Assembly: GCF_000819845.1 (NCBI RefSeq)
Contig: NZ_CDCG01000037.1
Span: forward strand, 1 to 64,000
DNA length: 64,000 nt
Source: Aeromonas enteropelogenes
Lineage (GTDB): Bacteria; Pseudomonadota; Gammaproteobacteria; Enterobacterales; Aeromonadaceae
Direction of reading: 5' to 3'
In this document: one piece after another, positions 52,569 through 61,575 of the stretch
Numbering within the stretch: position 1 is the first letter of the stretch
How the letters are laid out: each line of letters opens with the position of its first letter
Made by a program: the position numbers and the translations under genes
The notes under the pieces: generated by a model
Told to the model about the DNA's origin: nothing
Seen by the model: only the letters and a program-made list of their open reading frames with translations
Databases searched by the model: none

Positions 52569-52599
52569 TCAGTGATTTATTAAATTAATTATTTACTGA
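52569..52599. promoter_or_regulatory. 31-bp imperfect palindrome, probable LysR operator
   Basis: TCAGT and ACTGA bracket an AT-rich inverted repeat in which 12 of 15 arm positions match, centred at 52584. It ends 9 bases before the LysR start and is about 70-95 bases upstream of yceI. Size and placement suit a LysR tetramer site that also overlaps the regulator's own start. Confidence 0.55.
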
Positions 52600-52608
52600 G
52601 GATGGAAA

Positions 52609-53511
52609 ATGGATCAGATCGCCGCCATGCGCACCTTCATCAAGGTGGTGGAGTGCCAGAGTTTTACCAAGGCGGCCCATCAGCTCGGCATCTCGGTGGC
52701 CATGGCCTCCAAGCTGATGCAGCAGTTGGAGGAGTCTCTCGCCACCCGCCTGCTGTCGCGCACCACCCGCCAGGTCAATCCCACCGAGGCGGGCCAGTTC
52801 TACTATCAGCGCTCGCAGGCCTTACTGGCGGAGCTCGAAGAGACCCACAGCCAGCTCACCCACCACAACCAGCAGCCCAACGGCACTCTCAAGCTGTCGG
52901 TGCCGATGGATTTTGGTTACCTGCACCTCTCCCCCGCCCTGCCGCTGTTTCGCGAGCGCTTCCCCGATCTCAAGCTGGATATCGAATACAGCGACAGGCG
53001 GGTGGCACTGGTGGAAGAGGGGTTCGATCTGGCGCTGCGGATCGGCCATCTGAGCGACTCCTCCCTGGTGGCGCGCCAGCTGGCGACGATCCGGCTCGAG
53101 CTGTGCGCAAGCCCGGCCTATCTGGCCCGCAAGGGAATACCAAAGAGCCCTGACGATCTCAGGCAGCACGACTGCCTCGTCTACACCCTGACCCAGCCGG
53201 AGTGGCACTTCAAACGGGATGGGGAGTCCCAGAGCGTGCGCCCGCAGGGGCCGCTTCGCGCCAACAACGGGGTGGCGCTGACCCGCGCCGCTTGTGATGA
53301 TCAGGGCATCATATTGCAGCCCACCTTCATCGTGGGGGAGGCCCTGAACGATGGCAGGCTGGTAAGCTTGTTGCCCGAGTGGAACAAGGGTGAAGTGGGG
53401 CTCTATGCGGTCTATCCGCATCGGCGCTTCGTCTCGGCCAAGGTGCGCTGCTTTATCGAATTCGTGCAGGAGCGTTATCTCGCCCCGCAGAAGTGGGATC
53501 AGCCGGCCTGA
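52609..53511 (+). CDS. LysR-family transcriptional regulator
   Basis: The 300-residue regulator has a LysR winged helix (MRTFIKVVECQSFTKAAHQL, then GISVAMASKLMQQLEESLAT) and an effector domain with LKLSVPMDFGYLHLSPALPL and GFDLALRIGHLSDSSLVARQ. These are typical of the CrgA/DsdC-like branch. It is divergent from yceI and the membrane-protein gene, its likely targets. GAGG lies 8 bases before ATG 52609. It ends three bases from the next, convergent gene. Confidence 0.92.
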   Translation: MDQIAAMRTFIKVVECQSFTKAAHQLGISVAMASKLMQQLEESLATRLLSRTTRQVNPTEAGQFYYQRSQALLAELEETHSQLTHHNQQPNGTLKLSVPMDFGYLHLSPALPLFRERFPDLKLDIEYSDRRVALVEEGFDLALRIGHLSDSSLVARQLATIRLELCASPAYLARKGIPKSPDDLRQHDCLVYTLTQPEWHFKRDGESQSVRPQGPLRANNGVALTRAACDDQGIILQPTFIVGEALNDGRLVSLLPEWNKGEVGLYAVYPHRRFVSAKVRCFIEFVQERYLAPQKWDQPA

Positions 53512-53513
53512 AG

Positions 53514-53933
53514 CTAAGCCTGACTGGAGACAGAAGGTGACGCAGGCAGGTGGGCCAGCAGGCGTGCCGGCTCCGGGGTCAGCAGCCAGCGCGGCAAACG
53601 GGTGCGGATCGCCGTCAACTGCTGGTCGCTCAAGGCGTAGGGCAGTGTCACCTCAAGCTCCCGGCAGTCAAACATGGCGGCCAGCTGCAGGATCAAGATG
53701 AGGTTTGCCTCGTCGCTGCGACGCTTGTTGATGCGTTTTGCGATCTCGTGTTGCAGCTGGGTGCGCGAGTCCTGGGTCATCGCCTGCCAGCCAAACCCGA
53801 ACAGGGGCACCAGGGCGCTGACGATGCCAAGGGCGGTGAGCGGCTGTTTGGGCGGGTGATAGAGCGCATTGAGATCCAGCAGAAGAGGATCCTGAGCACT
53901 CTCTCCCTCACCAAATAAAATCGTTTTCGTCAT
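53514..53933 (-). CDS. Hypothetical protein, 139 residues
   Basis: The product starts MTKTILFGEGESAQDPLLLD and has one weakly hydrophobic stretch (LTALGIVSALVPLFGFGWQA), a basic segment HEIAKRINKRRSDEANLILI and a Ser/Pro-rich end. It is probably soluble or peripherally attached. No family is recognised. The ribosome site is weak, but frame length and codon use support a real gene. It is divergent from fhs with a 67-base gap. Confidence 0.6.
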   Translation of the reverse strand: MTKTILFGEGESAQDPLLLDLNALYHPPKQPLTALGIVSALVPLFGFGWQAMTQDSRTQLQHEIAKRINKRRSDEANLILILQLAAMFDCRELEVTLPYALSDQQLTAIRTRLPRWLLTPEPARLLAHLPASPSVSSQA

Positions 53934-54000
53934 TGGATTACCCGTTATATTCCACTAGACTTCGCCGCATATTCTACCCCGACATGCCAACGAGGTGCTG

Positions 54001-55731
54001 ATGCTAAGCGATATCGAGATCTCCCGCCAGTCCCCCCGCCTCCCCATCCACGAGCTGGCCCAGCGCCTCGCCATCCCGCCGCATCTGCTTTATCCCTACG
54101 GCCACTACAAGGGCAAATTGAGCCTGGATCTGCTCAAACAGGCCAACCCCAAGGCCGGCAAGCTGGTGCTGGTGAGCGCCATCACCCCGACCCCGCTCGG
54201 CGAGGGCAAGACGGTCACCACCCTCGGACTCTCCATGGGGCTCAACCATATCGGCCACCCCAGTATCGCCACCATACGTCAGCCGAGCCTAGGTCCCGTA
54301 TTCGGGGTCAAGGGGGGCGCCGCCGGGGGCGGTCATGCCCAGGTGGTGCCGATGGAGGAGATGAACCTGCACCTGACCGGTGATTTTCACGCCCTGAGTG
54401 CCGCCCACAACCTGGCCGCCGCAGCCCTCGATGCCCGCCTGTTTCACGAGCGCAAACTCGGCGACCAGTTCAGTACCAAAACCGGCCTGACCCGGCTCGA
54501 CATCGATCCGGCTCAGGTCCTCTGGCCACGCACCCTCGACATGAACGATCGCGCCCTGCGCCATCTCACCATAGGTCAGGGAGAGCCGGCCGATGGCGTG
54601 GAGCGCAGCGATCGCTTCGTCATCACCGCCGCCTCCGAGCTGATGGCCATCCTGGCGCTGGCCAGCGATCTGAAAGACTTGCGCGCGCGCATCGGCCGCA
54701 TCCAGCTGGCCCTCGATATCCACGGCAACCCCATCACCGCCGAGCAACTGGAAGTGGCCGGCGCCATGACGGTGCTGCTCAAAGATGCCCTGCAACCTAC
54801 CCTGATGCAGACCACGGAGCAGACCCCTGTGCTGGTGCACGCGGGGCCGTTTGCCAACATCGCCCACGGCAACTCCTCGGTGATCGCCGATCGTATCGCC
54901 CTTGGCCTCACCGACTACGTGGTGACCGAGGCAGGCTTTGGCTCCGACATGGGGCTGGAGAAGTTCTTCAACATCAAGAGCCGCCAATCCGGCATCACCC
55001 CCTCCTGCGTGGTGCTGGTGGCCACGGTGCGCGGCCTCAAGGCCAACAGCGGCCTGCTCGATGTCCGCCCCGGCCAGCCGTTGCCCGCCAGCCTGCAGGG
55101 GGAGGATCTGGCCACCCTGCGCCAGGGCTGTGCCAACCTCGTCTGGCATATTCGCAATGCCCGCCGTTACGGGGTGCCCGTGGTGGTCGCCATCAACCGC
55201 TTCCCCACCGACAGCCAGGCCGAACTTGAGCTGCTGATGAGTGAAGCGATGAGCGCAGGAGCCTGTGGCAGCGCCATCTCCCATGCTTTCGTGCAGGGCG
55301 GTGAAGGGGCCGCCGAGCTGGCCCAAGCCGTGGTCGATGCCTGCGCGTTGCCGAGCCGGACCACCCTGCTCTATCCCGACGAAATGAGCCTGAGTGCCAA
55401 GCTCGCCACCCTGGTGGAGTGCGGCTACGGCGGTCGTGGCGTCATCCTCTCCGACAAGGCGCGCCAGCAGCTGGCACGACTCTCGGCCGAAGGTTGGGAT
55501 CATCTGCCCATCTGCATGGCCAAGACCCCCCTCTCCATCAGCCATGATCCGGCGAAAAAGGGCGTGCCCCGAGATTTCGAGATCCCCGTCGACGAGGTGA
55601 AACTGTGCGCCGGCGCCGGTTTCGTCTATGCCTTGGCGGGCCCCATCATGACCATGCCGGGCCTGGGCAGCCTGCCAGCCTATCGTCATATCGATATCGA
55701 TGATAACGGAGAGATCATCGGGTTGAGCTAA
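54001..55731 (+). CDS. fhs: Formate-tetrahydrofolate ligase (10-formyl-THF synthetase)
   Basis: Fhs joins formate to tetrahydrofolate with ATP. The 576-residue protein begins with the conserved [14 protein letters not shown] and has the P-loop [20 protein letters not shown] near residue 60. It also has [40 protein letters not shown] and [20 protein letters not shown]. These match the family end to end (about 555-580 residues). GAGG precedes ATG 54001. PurU in this window runs the reverse hydrolysis, so together they set the formyl-THF pool. Confidence 0.96.
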   Translation: MLSDIEISRQSPRLPIHELAQRLAIPPHLLYPYGHYKGKLSLDLLKQANPKAGKLVLVSAITPTPLGEGKTVTTLGLSMGLNHIGHPSIATIRQPSLGPVFGVKGGAAGGGHAQVVPMEEMNLHLTGDFHALSAAHNLAAAALDARLFHERKLGDQFSTKTGLTRLDIDPAQVLWPRTLDMNDRALRHLTIGQGEPADGVERSDRFVITAASELMAILALASDLKDLRARIGRIQLALDIHGNPITAEQLEVAGAMTVLLKDALQPTLMQTTEQTPVLVHAGPFANIAHGNSSVIADRIALGLTDYVVTEAGFGSDMGLEKFFNIKSRQSGITPSCVVLVATVRGLKANSGLLDVRPGQPLPASLQGEDLATLRQGCANLVWHIRNARRYGVPVVVAINRFPTDSQAELELLMSEAMSAGACGSAISHAFVQGGEGAAELAQAVVDACALPSRTTLLYPDEMSLSAKLATLVECGYGGRGVILSDKARQQLARLSAEGWDHLPICMAKTPLSISHDPAKKGVPRDFEIPVDEVKLCAGAGFVYALAGPIMTMPGLGSLPAYRHIDIDDNGEIIGLS

Positions 55732-55756
55732 ATGGTCGGGTAAGGGGTCTGGCGTC

Positions 55757-55782
55757 GGCCGATTACGCTTCGCTAATCGACC
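55757..55782. repeat. REP-like palindromic element
   Basis: GGCCGATTACGCTTCGCTAA plus TCGACC forms a stem-loop (GGYCGATTA with TAATCGACC around a GCGAAGC-type core). This short element, of the form GGTCGATTAGCGAAGCGTAA, is seen dispersed between genes in many gammaproteobacteria. Only one copy was noticed in this window. Confidence 0.5.
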
Positions 55783-55811
55783 CTACGGTCAAAAAAACTG
55801 CCAGAAACGAC

Positions 55812-55837
55812 AAGGCCCCGCCAATTGGCGGGGCCTT
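55812..55837. terminator. Bidirectional terminator between fhs and the chemoreceptor gene
   Basis: AAGGCCCCGCC and GGCGGGGCCTT pair around AATT between convergent genes. The T run after the stem is short. Confidence 0.85.
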
Positions 55838-55859
55838 TCGTTATCACGCCAGCAAGGCT

Positions 55860-57515
55860 TTAGAGGGTAAAGCGCTGGGTCATATGGTGCAGGGTATTGG
55901 CCAGCTTGCTCAGCTCGCCACAGGCCTGGGCAATCTGGCTCGCGCCCTGGGCATTCTCGTCCGCTGCATTGTGAATGTTGACGATATTGCGGTTGAGCTC
56001 TTCGGTCACCGCGTTCTGCTCCTCGGTGGCGGTGGCGATCAGGGTGTTCATGTCGGTGATGCGCACCACGGCACTGTTGATGGTGTCGATGCTGGTCCCC
56101 GCATCCCGCGCCAATCCCACGCTCTCCTGCATCTGGTGACGGCTCAGCTGCATGGCGTTGCCCGCCTCGGCGGCGCGGCTTTGCAGCAGCTCGATCATCT
56201 TGCTGATCTCGGCGGTGGAATCCTGGGTGCGCTGGGCCAGGGAGCGAACCTCATCCGCCACCACGGCAAAGCCACGACCCTGTTCCCCTGCCCGTGCGGC
56301 CTCAATGGCGGCATTGAGGGCCAGCAGATTGGTCTGGCCGGCGATGTCGCGGATCACATCCAGCACCACTGTAATGTTGGCGCTGTCCGCCTCCAGCTGC
56401 TGAACCACGGCACCGGCTTGCTCAATCTTCTCGGAGACCTCTTCGATGCTGCTGATGGCGCTGCGTACCACCTGGTTGCCATCGGCCGAGGTACGGGAAG
56501 CATCCTTGGCGGCACTCATGGCATCAGTGGTATTTCGGGCTACTTCGTTGACGGTGGACTGCATCTCGTTCATGGCGGTGGCAACCTGGGAGACTTCGCT
56601 CTGCTGGATGGCCATGCCGCTGGCAGATTGACTGGAGATGGCACTCACCTCTTCCACCGCGCTGCTGAGCTGGCTGACCGAGCCTGCGATCTCGCTCACC
56701 AGCTCGGACAGGGAGGTCTGCATCCGGTTGATGGCGCTGCCCAGCTGGCCCAGCTCGTCACGGTTGAAGCGGTTCTCCTTGATCCACTGTTGCAGCTCGC
56801 CCTGCCCCAGCTCACCACCGGCGATACGTTGCGCCTGACGGGCCAGCATGATGAGGGGATCGCGGATCTGGCGGGTGAGCAGCATGGAGAGCATGACCAC
56901 CAGAATGAGGGAGACCACCAGGGCGATGGAGACACTCCACTTGGCGCCATCGTAGGAGGCCACCACATCGGAGCGAGAGTCTGTGGCATAGCCGTGGTTG
57001 ATACGGATCAGCTCGTCAACATAGTGATGCAGTGAGCCAAAGAGCGGCACCCCTTCTGCCAGGAAGATTTTCTGGGCTTCGGCCATCTGGCCGTTGTCCT
57101 GCAGCTGCGTGACCCGCTGGTGCAGGGCGACATAACGGGTCCACTCCGCCTTGACGCCGTCGAAGGCGCGACGCTCTTCCACATCTTCCGCCCAGATGGT
57201 GCGGTCATGGCCGGCCAGTTGCTGATCTACCTTGCGGATCAGATCAGCGGCCACATCACGATATTCCGCTCGCAGTTTCGGATCCTCGGCCACCACGAAG
57301 TAGCCAAGTTCATAGCGACGCAGTTCGCTGATGCGATCCCCAATCAGGGTGGTCCGGTTGACGGCCGGCAGTATGCTGTCGGTAAAGCGCAGCGCCGCTC
57401 CGTTCATGTTGCCAAACTGAACGATTGCAAAGCCGCCGATAAAGGCAACCATCAGGCCGAGCACGGCAAAACCGGCCGACAGTTTTTTGCCTATGGTCAT
57501 GGAGCTGGTATTCAT
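55860..57515 (-). CDS. Methyl-accepting chemotaxis protein
   Basis: This inner-membrane chemoreceptor of 551 residues has a first membrane helix ([20 protein letters not shown]), a ~160-residue four-helix-bundle periplasmic domain ([20 protein letters not shown]) and a second helix ([19 protein letters not shown]). A HAMP domain and the signalling hairpin follow, with the invariant tip [34 protein letters not shown]. No CheR-binding pentapeptide ends the protein (HHMTQRFTL). ATG 57515 has AGGAAA upstream. The ligand is unknown. A flagellar sigma-28-like promoter lies upstream. Confidence 0.94.
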   Translation of the reverse strand: MNTSSMTIGKKLSAGFAVLGLMVAFIGGFAIVQFGNMNGAALRFTDSILPAVNRTTLIGDRISELRRYELGYFVVAEDPKLRAEYRDVAADLIRKVDQQLAGHDRTIWAEDVEERRAFDGVKAEWTRYVALHQRVTQLQDNGQMAEAQKIFLAEGVPLFGSLHHYVDELIRINHGYATDSRSDVVASYDGAKWSVSIALVVSLILVVMLSMLLTRQIRDPLIMLARQAQRIAGGELGQGELQQWIKENRFNRDELGQLGSAINRMQTSLSELVSEIAGSVSQLSSAVEEVSAISSQSASGMAIQQSEVSQVATAMNEMQSTVNEVARNTTDAMSAAKDASRTSADGNQVVRSAISSIEEVSEKIEQAGAVVQQLEADSANITVVLDVIRDIAGQTNLLALNAAIEAARAGEQGRGFAVVADEVRSLAQRTQDSTAEISKMIELLQSRAAEAGNAMQLSRHQMQESVGLARDAGTSIDTINSAVVRITDMNTLIATATEEQNAVTEELNRNIVNIHNAADENAQGASQIAQACGELSKLANTLHHMTQRFTL

Positions 57516-57712
57516 GGCATTTCCTGAAATTGAGTGAACAGGTTCCGCGGGCCTGTTGCGCGAGGCAAAGACCCGGATCCCGCGTTCCATCGCAGCTCAT
57601 CGAGAAAATGAGTTTGGTCCTGAGGTAAAACAAGGGGCGTCAGGGGACAAACAGCCGTCTCCCGTGTCCCGAACAAGAAGGAATGGAGTCAAAACAACCC
57701 ATTGTAAAAGCC

Positions 57713-57740
57713 TTATCGACCGACCTGGCCTATTCCTTGA
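57713..57740 (-). promoter_or_regulatory. Possible sigma-28 promoter of the chemoreceptor gene
   Basis: On the minus strand, GTCGATAA (57713-57720) matches the sigma-28 -10 GCCGATAA at seven of eight bases. TCAAGGAA (57733-57740) is a weak -35 at a 12-base spacing. It is 198 bases before the gene, a long leader. Chemoreceptors are commonly in this regulon. Confidence 0.35.
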
Positions 57741-57830
57741 GACTTTTATTGGTAAAAAATGCAGGCCGACTGTCAGCCTGCAGCAGAGAGGGAAAGTGCA
57801 GGGGCGGTTCTCATCTACGCCCCGCAAGTA

Positions 57831-58487
57831 TCAGCTGCGCAAACCACCCAAAAACTCGGCGCGGGTATCAGGCTGGGTCTTGAACACGCCACCGAGGGAG
57901 GTGGTGGTGGTGTAAGAGGTGGAGTCCATCACCCCGCGAGCTTTCACGCAGAAGTGGGTCGCCTTGATGCTGATGGCCACATCCTGGGTGCCCAGCAGGG
58001 TCTGCAGCGCCAGCAGGATCTGCTGGGTGAGCCGCTCCTGCACCTGGGGACGACGGGCGAAGAACTGCACGATGCGGTTGATCTTCGAGAGCCCGATCAC
58101 CTTGCCACGGGGGATATAGGCGACATGGGCCAGCCCGTCGATGGTCACGAAATGGTGCTCGCAGGTACTGGTGAGGCTGATGTCCCGCACCATGATCATC
58201 TCGTCTACCTGCATCTTGTTCTCGATCACCGTCACCTTGGGGAAGGTGGTGTAGTCGAGGCCGGAGAAAATCTCGTTCACGTACATCTTGGCGATGCGAT
58301 GCGGCGTCTCGGCCAGGCTATCATCGGCCAGGTCCAGCCCCAGCGTCTCCATGATGGCGCGCATGTGGCCTTCGATCTTTTCCCGCTTCTGCTGGCTATC
58401 CAGCTGGTTGGCAACCAGGGGTGTTTCCAGTCCCTGGGCCTCGAGGGCAGCCCTGACCAGCAAGGCTTCCTGACTTAAGGTTGTCAT
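57831..58487 (-). CDS. folE: GTP cyclohydrolase I (FolE)
   Basis: FolE opens GTP to 7,8-dihydroneopterin triphosphate, the first step of folate synthesis. The 218-residue protein has [19 protein letters not shown] near residue 50, the zinc ligands in [20 protein letters not shown] (Cys and His) and [20 protein letters not shown] (Cys). Also present are [20 protein letters not shown] and [12 protein letters not shown]. Length matches E. coli FolE (222). ATG 58487 follows GGGAGAG by 6 bases. It is divergent from moeA. Confidence 0.96.
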   Translation of the reverse strand: MTTLSQEALLVRAALEAQGLETPLVANQLDSQQKREKIEGHMRAIMETLGLDLADDSLAETPHRIAKMYVNEIFSGLDYTTFPKVTVIENKMQVDEMIMVRDISLTSTCEHHFVTIDGLAHVAYIPRGKVIGLSKINRIVQFFARRPQVQERLTQQILLALQTLLGTQDVAISIKATHFCVKARGVMDSTSYTTTTSLGGVFKTQPDTRAEFLGGLRS

Positions 58488-58704
58488 TGTCGTCTCTCCC
58501 ACGCTCAGGGACGGTGAGGGCCAATCGGGCGGCCCTTTATGGTATGGCGGCATAGTAAACGGCCATTGCCGCCAATATTCAAGTCAACTTGCGTTCCTAA
58601 TCATACTTTATGGTCTAACGGGCACTTTTACCCTGCCACGACCTGCCCATCCGCAGGAATTTTTGTGATAATCCCGCCCTCAACCATAGAAAGAGGTAAT
58701 GACG

Positions 58705-59931
58705 ATGGGATTTGATACCAGCGGACTACTCCCCTTGAGCGATGCCCTGCAAGGGATGCTGGAGCAACTTGCCTGCTGCTGCGACACCGAGCAGCTGCCG
58801 CTGCCAGAGGCCCTCGGCCGGATCCTCGCGGACGATATCGCCTCTCCCCTCTCAGTGCCTCCGTTCGACAACTCCGCCATGGATGGCTATGCCGTGCGCC
58901 TGGCGGATCTCGCCGCGGGCACGCCGCTCATCATGGCGGGCAAGGCCTTCGCCGGCCAACCCTATCAGGGGGAGTGGCCCGCCGGCCACTGCGTGCGCAT
59001 CATGACGGGGGCTCCCGTCCCCGCCGGTACTGATGCCGTAGTGATGCAGGAAGAGACCCGGGCCGATGGCGAACGGATCACCTTCCTCTGCCAGCCCGTG
59101 CCGGGTCAGAACATCCGCCGCGCCGGCAGCGACATGGCCAAGGGCGCCTGCGTGCTCGGCGCCGGCACCCGCCTCACCCCTCGGGAGATGCCGCTGCTGG
59201 CCTCTCTTGGCATCGCCACCGTCAGCGTGCGCCGCCCGCTCAGGGTCGCCATCTTCAGCACAGGTGACGAGCTCAAACCGGTCGGTACCCCGCTCGCCCA
59301 CGGCGACATCTACGACTCCAACCGCTACGGCGTCAAGGCGATGCTGGCGCGTCTGGGGTGCGACTGCCTCGACCTTGGCATCCTGCCCGACAACCCGGAT
59401 CTGCTGCGTGCCGCCTTCATCCGGGCCGATCAGGAGGCCGATGTGCTGATCACCACGGGTGGCGTCTCGGTGGGGGAAGCGGACTTTACCAAACAGCTGC
59501 TGGACGAGCTTGGCGAAATCGGCTTCTGGAAGCTCGCCATCAAGCCGGGCAAACCGTTCGCCTTCGGCCGCCTGCCCCACGCCTGGTTCTTCGGCCTGCC
59601 GGGCAATCCGGTCTCCGCCATGGTCACCTTCGATCAGCTGGTGCAGCCGGCGCTGGCCAAACTGGCCGGTCAGCGTTTCGAGCGCCCGCTCCAGCTCCAG
59701 GCTGTTGCCACCGAACCCCTCAAGAAGAGCCCGGGGCGCCTGGATTTCCAGCGCGGTATCCTCTGCCAAGGTCCAAGCGGCCTCGAAGTGCGCAGCACAG
59801 GCTCCCAGGACTCCGCCGTGTTCAGCTCTCTGTCGCGGGCCAACTGCTACATCGTCCTTGAGCGCGAACGCGGCCGGGTCGCGGCGGGTGAGACCGTCAC
59901 CGTCGAGCCGTTCGGGGGATTGCTGTTGTGA
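58705..59931 (+). CDS. moeA: Molybdopterin molybdenumtransferase MoeA
   Basis: MoeA inserts molybdate into adenylated molybdopterin. The 408-residue protein starts [20 protein letters not shown] and has [18 protein letters not shown] near residue 52, [20 protein letters not shown] near residue 100, a MogA-like domain with [11 protein letters not shown] and [20 protein letters not shown], and [20 protein letters not shown] near residue 298. ATG 58705 is preferred to ATG 58699 because AGAGG is then better spaced and the product aligns with E. coli MoeA (411 residues). It overlaps moeB by GTGA. Confidence 0.95.
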   Translation: MGFDTSGLLPLSDALQGMLEQLACCCDTEQLPLPEALGRILADDIASPLSVPPFDNSAMDGYAVRLADLAAGTPLIMAGKAFAGQPYQGEWPAGHCVRIMTGAPVPAGTDAVVMQEETRADGERITFLCQPVPGQNIRRAGSDMAKGACVLGAGTRLTPREMPLLASLGIATVSVRRPLRVAIFSTGDELKPVGTPLAHGDIYDSNRYGVKAMLARLGCDCLDLGILPDNPDLLRAAFIRADQEADVLITTGGVSVGEADFTKQLLDELGEIGFWKLAIKPGKPFAFGRLPHAWFFGLPGNPVSAMVTFDQLVQPALAKLAGQRFERPLQLQAVATEPLKKSPGRLDFQRGILCQGPSGLEVRSTGSQDSAVFSSLSRANCYIVLERERGRVAAGETVTVEPFGGLLL

Positions 59932-60683
59932 GCGAGATCCTCTCCGACGCCGAGCTTATGCGCTATAACCGCCAGATCATCCTCAAATCCTTCGACTTCG
60001 AGGGGCAGGAGGCGCTCAAGCAGGCCCATGTGCTGGTGATTGGCGCCGGGGGCCTCGGCTGCGCCGCCAGCCAGTATCTGGCGGTGGCGGGGGTTGGCCA
60101 GCTTACCCTGGTGGATTTTGACAAGGTGGAGCTCTCCAACCTGCAGCGCCAGGTGCTGCACACAGATGTCCGGGTGGGCCAGTACAAGGTGGACTCCGCT
60201 GCCCAGGCGCTGCGCGCCCTCAACCCCTGGCTCAAGGTCGACACCCACGCCACCGTCGCCGACGAGGCACTACTCGATACCCTGTTGCCCCTGCACCAGC
60301 TGGTGCTCGATTGCACCGACAACCTGACCATTCGCAACCTGCTCAACCAAAAGGCCCGCCAGCACGGGGTCCCCCTGGTCAGCGGCGCCGCCATCCGGAT
60401 GGAGGGGCAGATCTGCAGCTTCACCTGGCAGGAGGGAGAGCCCTGCTATGCCTGCCTCAGCGCCCTGTTCGGCGAGCAGGCCCTCACTTGCGTCGAGGCC
60501 GGGGTGCTGGCACCCGTGGTCGGTCTGGTGGGCAGCCTGCAGGCTCTCGAAGCCATCAAGCTGCTGGCCGGCATGGGCAAGAGCTACAGCGGTCGCCTGC
60601 TGATGATCGATGGCCTGGGCGGCAGCTTTCGCGAGATGAAACTGCCCAAACGGCCAGACTGCCCGGTCTGCTCGCACGAGTGA
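59928..60683 (+). CDS. moeB: Molybdopterin-synthase adenylyltransferase MoeB
   Basis: MoeB adenylates the C-terminus of MoaD for sulfur transfer. The 251-residue protein has the E1-like ATP loop [20 protein letters not shown] near residue 36, the catalytic Asp region [17 protein letters not shown] near residue 125, and two zinc Cys pairs, CYACL near residue 172 and CPVC near the end. Length matches E. coli MoeB (249). It starts at GTG 59928, overlapping the moeA stop by four bases. ThiF is the closest alternative; the moeA context decides. Confidence 0.95.
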   Translation: MSEILSDAELMRYNRQIILKSFDFEGQEALKQAHVLVIGAGGLGCAASQYLAVAGVGQLTLVDFDKVELSNLQRQVLHTDVRVGQYKVDSAAQALRALNPWLKVDTHATVADEALLDTLLPLHQLVLDCTDNLTIRNLLNQKARQHGVPLVSGAAIRMEGQICSFTWQEGEPCYACLSALFGEQALTCVEAGVLAPVVGLVGSLQALEAIKLLAGMGKSYSGRLLMIDGLGGSFREMKLPKRPDCPVCSHE

Positions 60684-60705
60684 GTTGCCCAGCCACTCTT
60701 TGCAC

Positions 60706-60742
60706 CAACAAAAAGCCGACCCATAGAGTCGGCTTTTTGTTG
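60706..60742. terminator. Bidirectional terminator between moeB and the ParR-like gene
   Basis: CAACAAAAAGCCGAC and its complement form a 15-bp perfect stem around CCATAGA, with T5 on the plus strand and A5 on the other arm. It separates two convergent operons. Confidence 0.93.
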
Positions 60743-60765
60743 GCCTTCATCATGACGATGGGGGA

Positions 60766-61575
60766 TCAGAAGATCCCCTTCGCCTTGACCTTCTTCATGC
60801 TGGCCACCTGGCTCGAAAGATCTTCTACCAGAGGCTCAGGGGCTTCGGTGGCAGTGCTCTGGCGAGCAGGCGCACTGGCCAGGCGCTGGATCAGCCTGTG
60901 TTGCTCGCGAATGAGCCTGGATTGCTCCTCAAGCTGGCGCGAGAGCAGCTGGATGCTGCTGGCGAGGGGAGCCAGATCTGATTCCGTCCCCACGGCCGGC
61001 AACTTGCCCGCGATGGCCTCGGCCAGCTGATCATGATCCAGAGGGGCCGGCAACCCCTGGCGCAACTCATCCCACAGTTCGGTGGGCTGCTGTTCACCCA
61101 ACCGGCTCACTATCTCGTCTACCAGGTTGTCCGGCACCGGCGCCGCAGCCTGTTGGCCCAGACGCTGGACTATCTCATCCGCCAGCGCCCGGTTGTCCCC
61201 CTGTTCCAGCCGGGGAGCCAATCTGGCCACTATCTCGTCGATCAGGGTATCGGAGGATGGCGTATCCTCCGCTCCCAGCGAGAAGCCACAGCTGGCGAAG
61301 GCGTGGCGCAAGGTGGTCATGCTCACCTGCTCCGGCCCCAGGGCATTGGCGATGGCCTTGCACAGATTGGGGGCCAGCACATACATGAACATGCCGGAGA
61401 GATAGATATCCTTGTGGAACCGACTCTTGGAGAAGTCGAACTCCTCGCTGCCATCCTGGATCTTGCGTGCCCGCTGATACCAGTTTTGCAGCACCCCGAC
61501 CGCATAGCGATCAGACTCCAGCGCACCCGGATCCATGTAGATGGAGAAGGTCATGCGCTTGAGTTGACTACTCAT
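60766..61575 (-). CDS. ParR/StbB-like partner of the ParM homologue, with tandem DEIV repeats
   Basis: The 269-residue protein is not a clear match to a named family. The first ~25 residues (LKRMTFSIYMDPGALESDRY) have the strand-helix look of ribbon-helix-helix DNA-binding proteins such as ParR. The middle contains spaced copies of a motif, LIDEIVARLAPRL, LADEIVQRLGQQ and LVDEIVSRLGEQ, plus a looser LAEAIAGKLPAV, at roughly 25- to 30-residue intervals. A coiled-coil-like stretch (SRQLEEQSRLIREQHRLIQR) and a basic tail (MKKVKAKGIF) follow. It overlaps parM by eight bases, so it is the second gene of the pair. Confidence 0.7.
   Translation of the reverse strand: MSSQLKRMTFSIYMDPGALESDRYAVGVLQNWYQRARKIQDGSEEFDFSKSRFHKDIYLSGMFMYVLAPNLCKAIANALGPEQVSMTTLRHAFASCGFSLGAEDTPSSDTLIDEIVARLAPRLEQGDNRALADEIVQRLGQQAAAPVPDNLVDEIVSRLGEQQPTELWDELRQGLPAPLDHDQLAEAIAGKLPAVGTESDLAPLASSIQLLSRQLEEQSRLIREQHRLIQRLASAPARQSTATEAPEPLVEDLSSQVASMKKVKAKGIF

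Noticed and set aside
54289-55689. 466-codon minus-strand frame opposite fhs
   Set aside because: Antisense to a full-length, highly conserved fhs; no motif in the translation.
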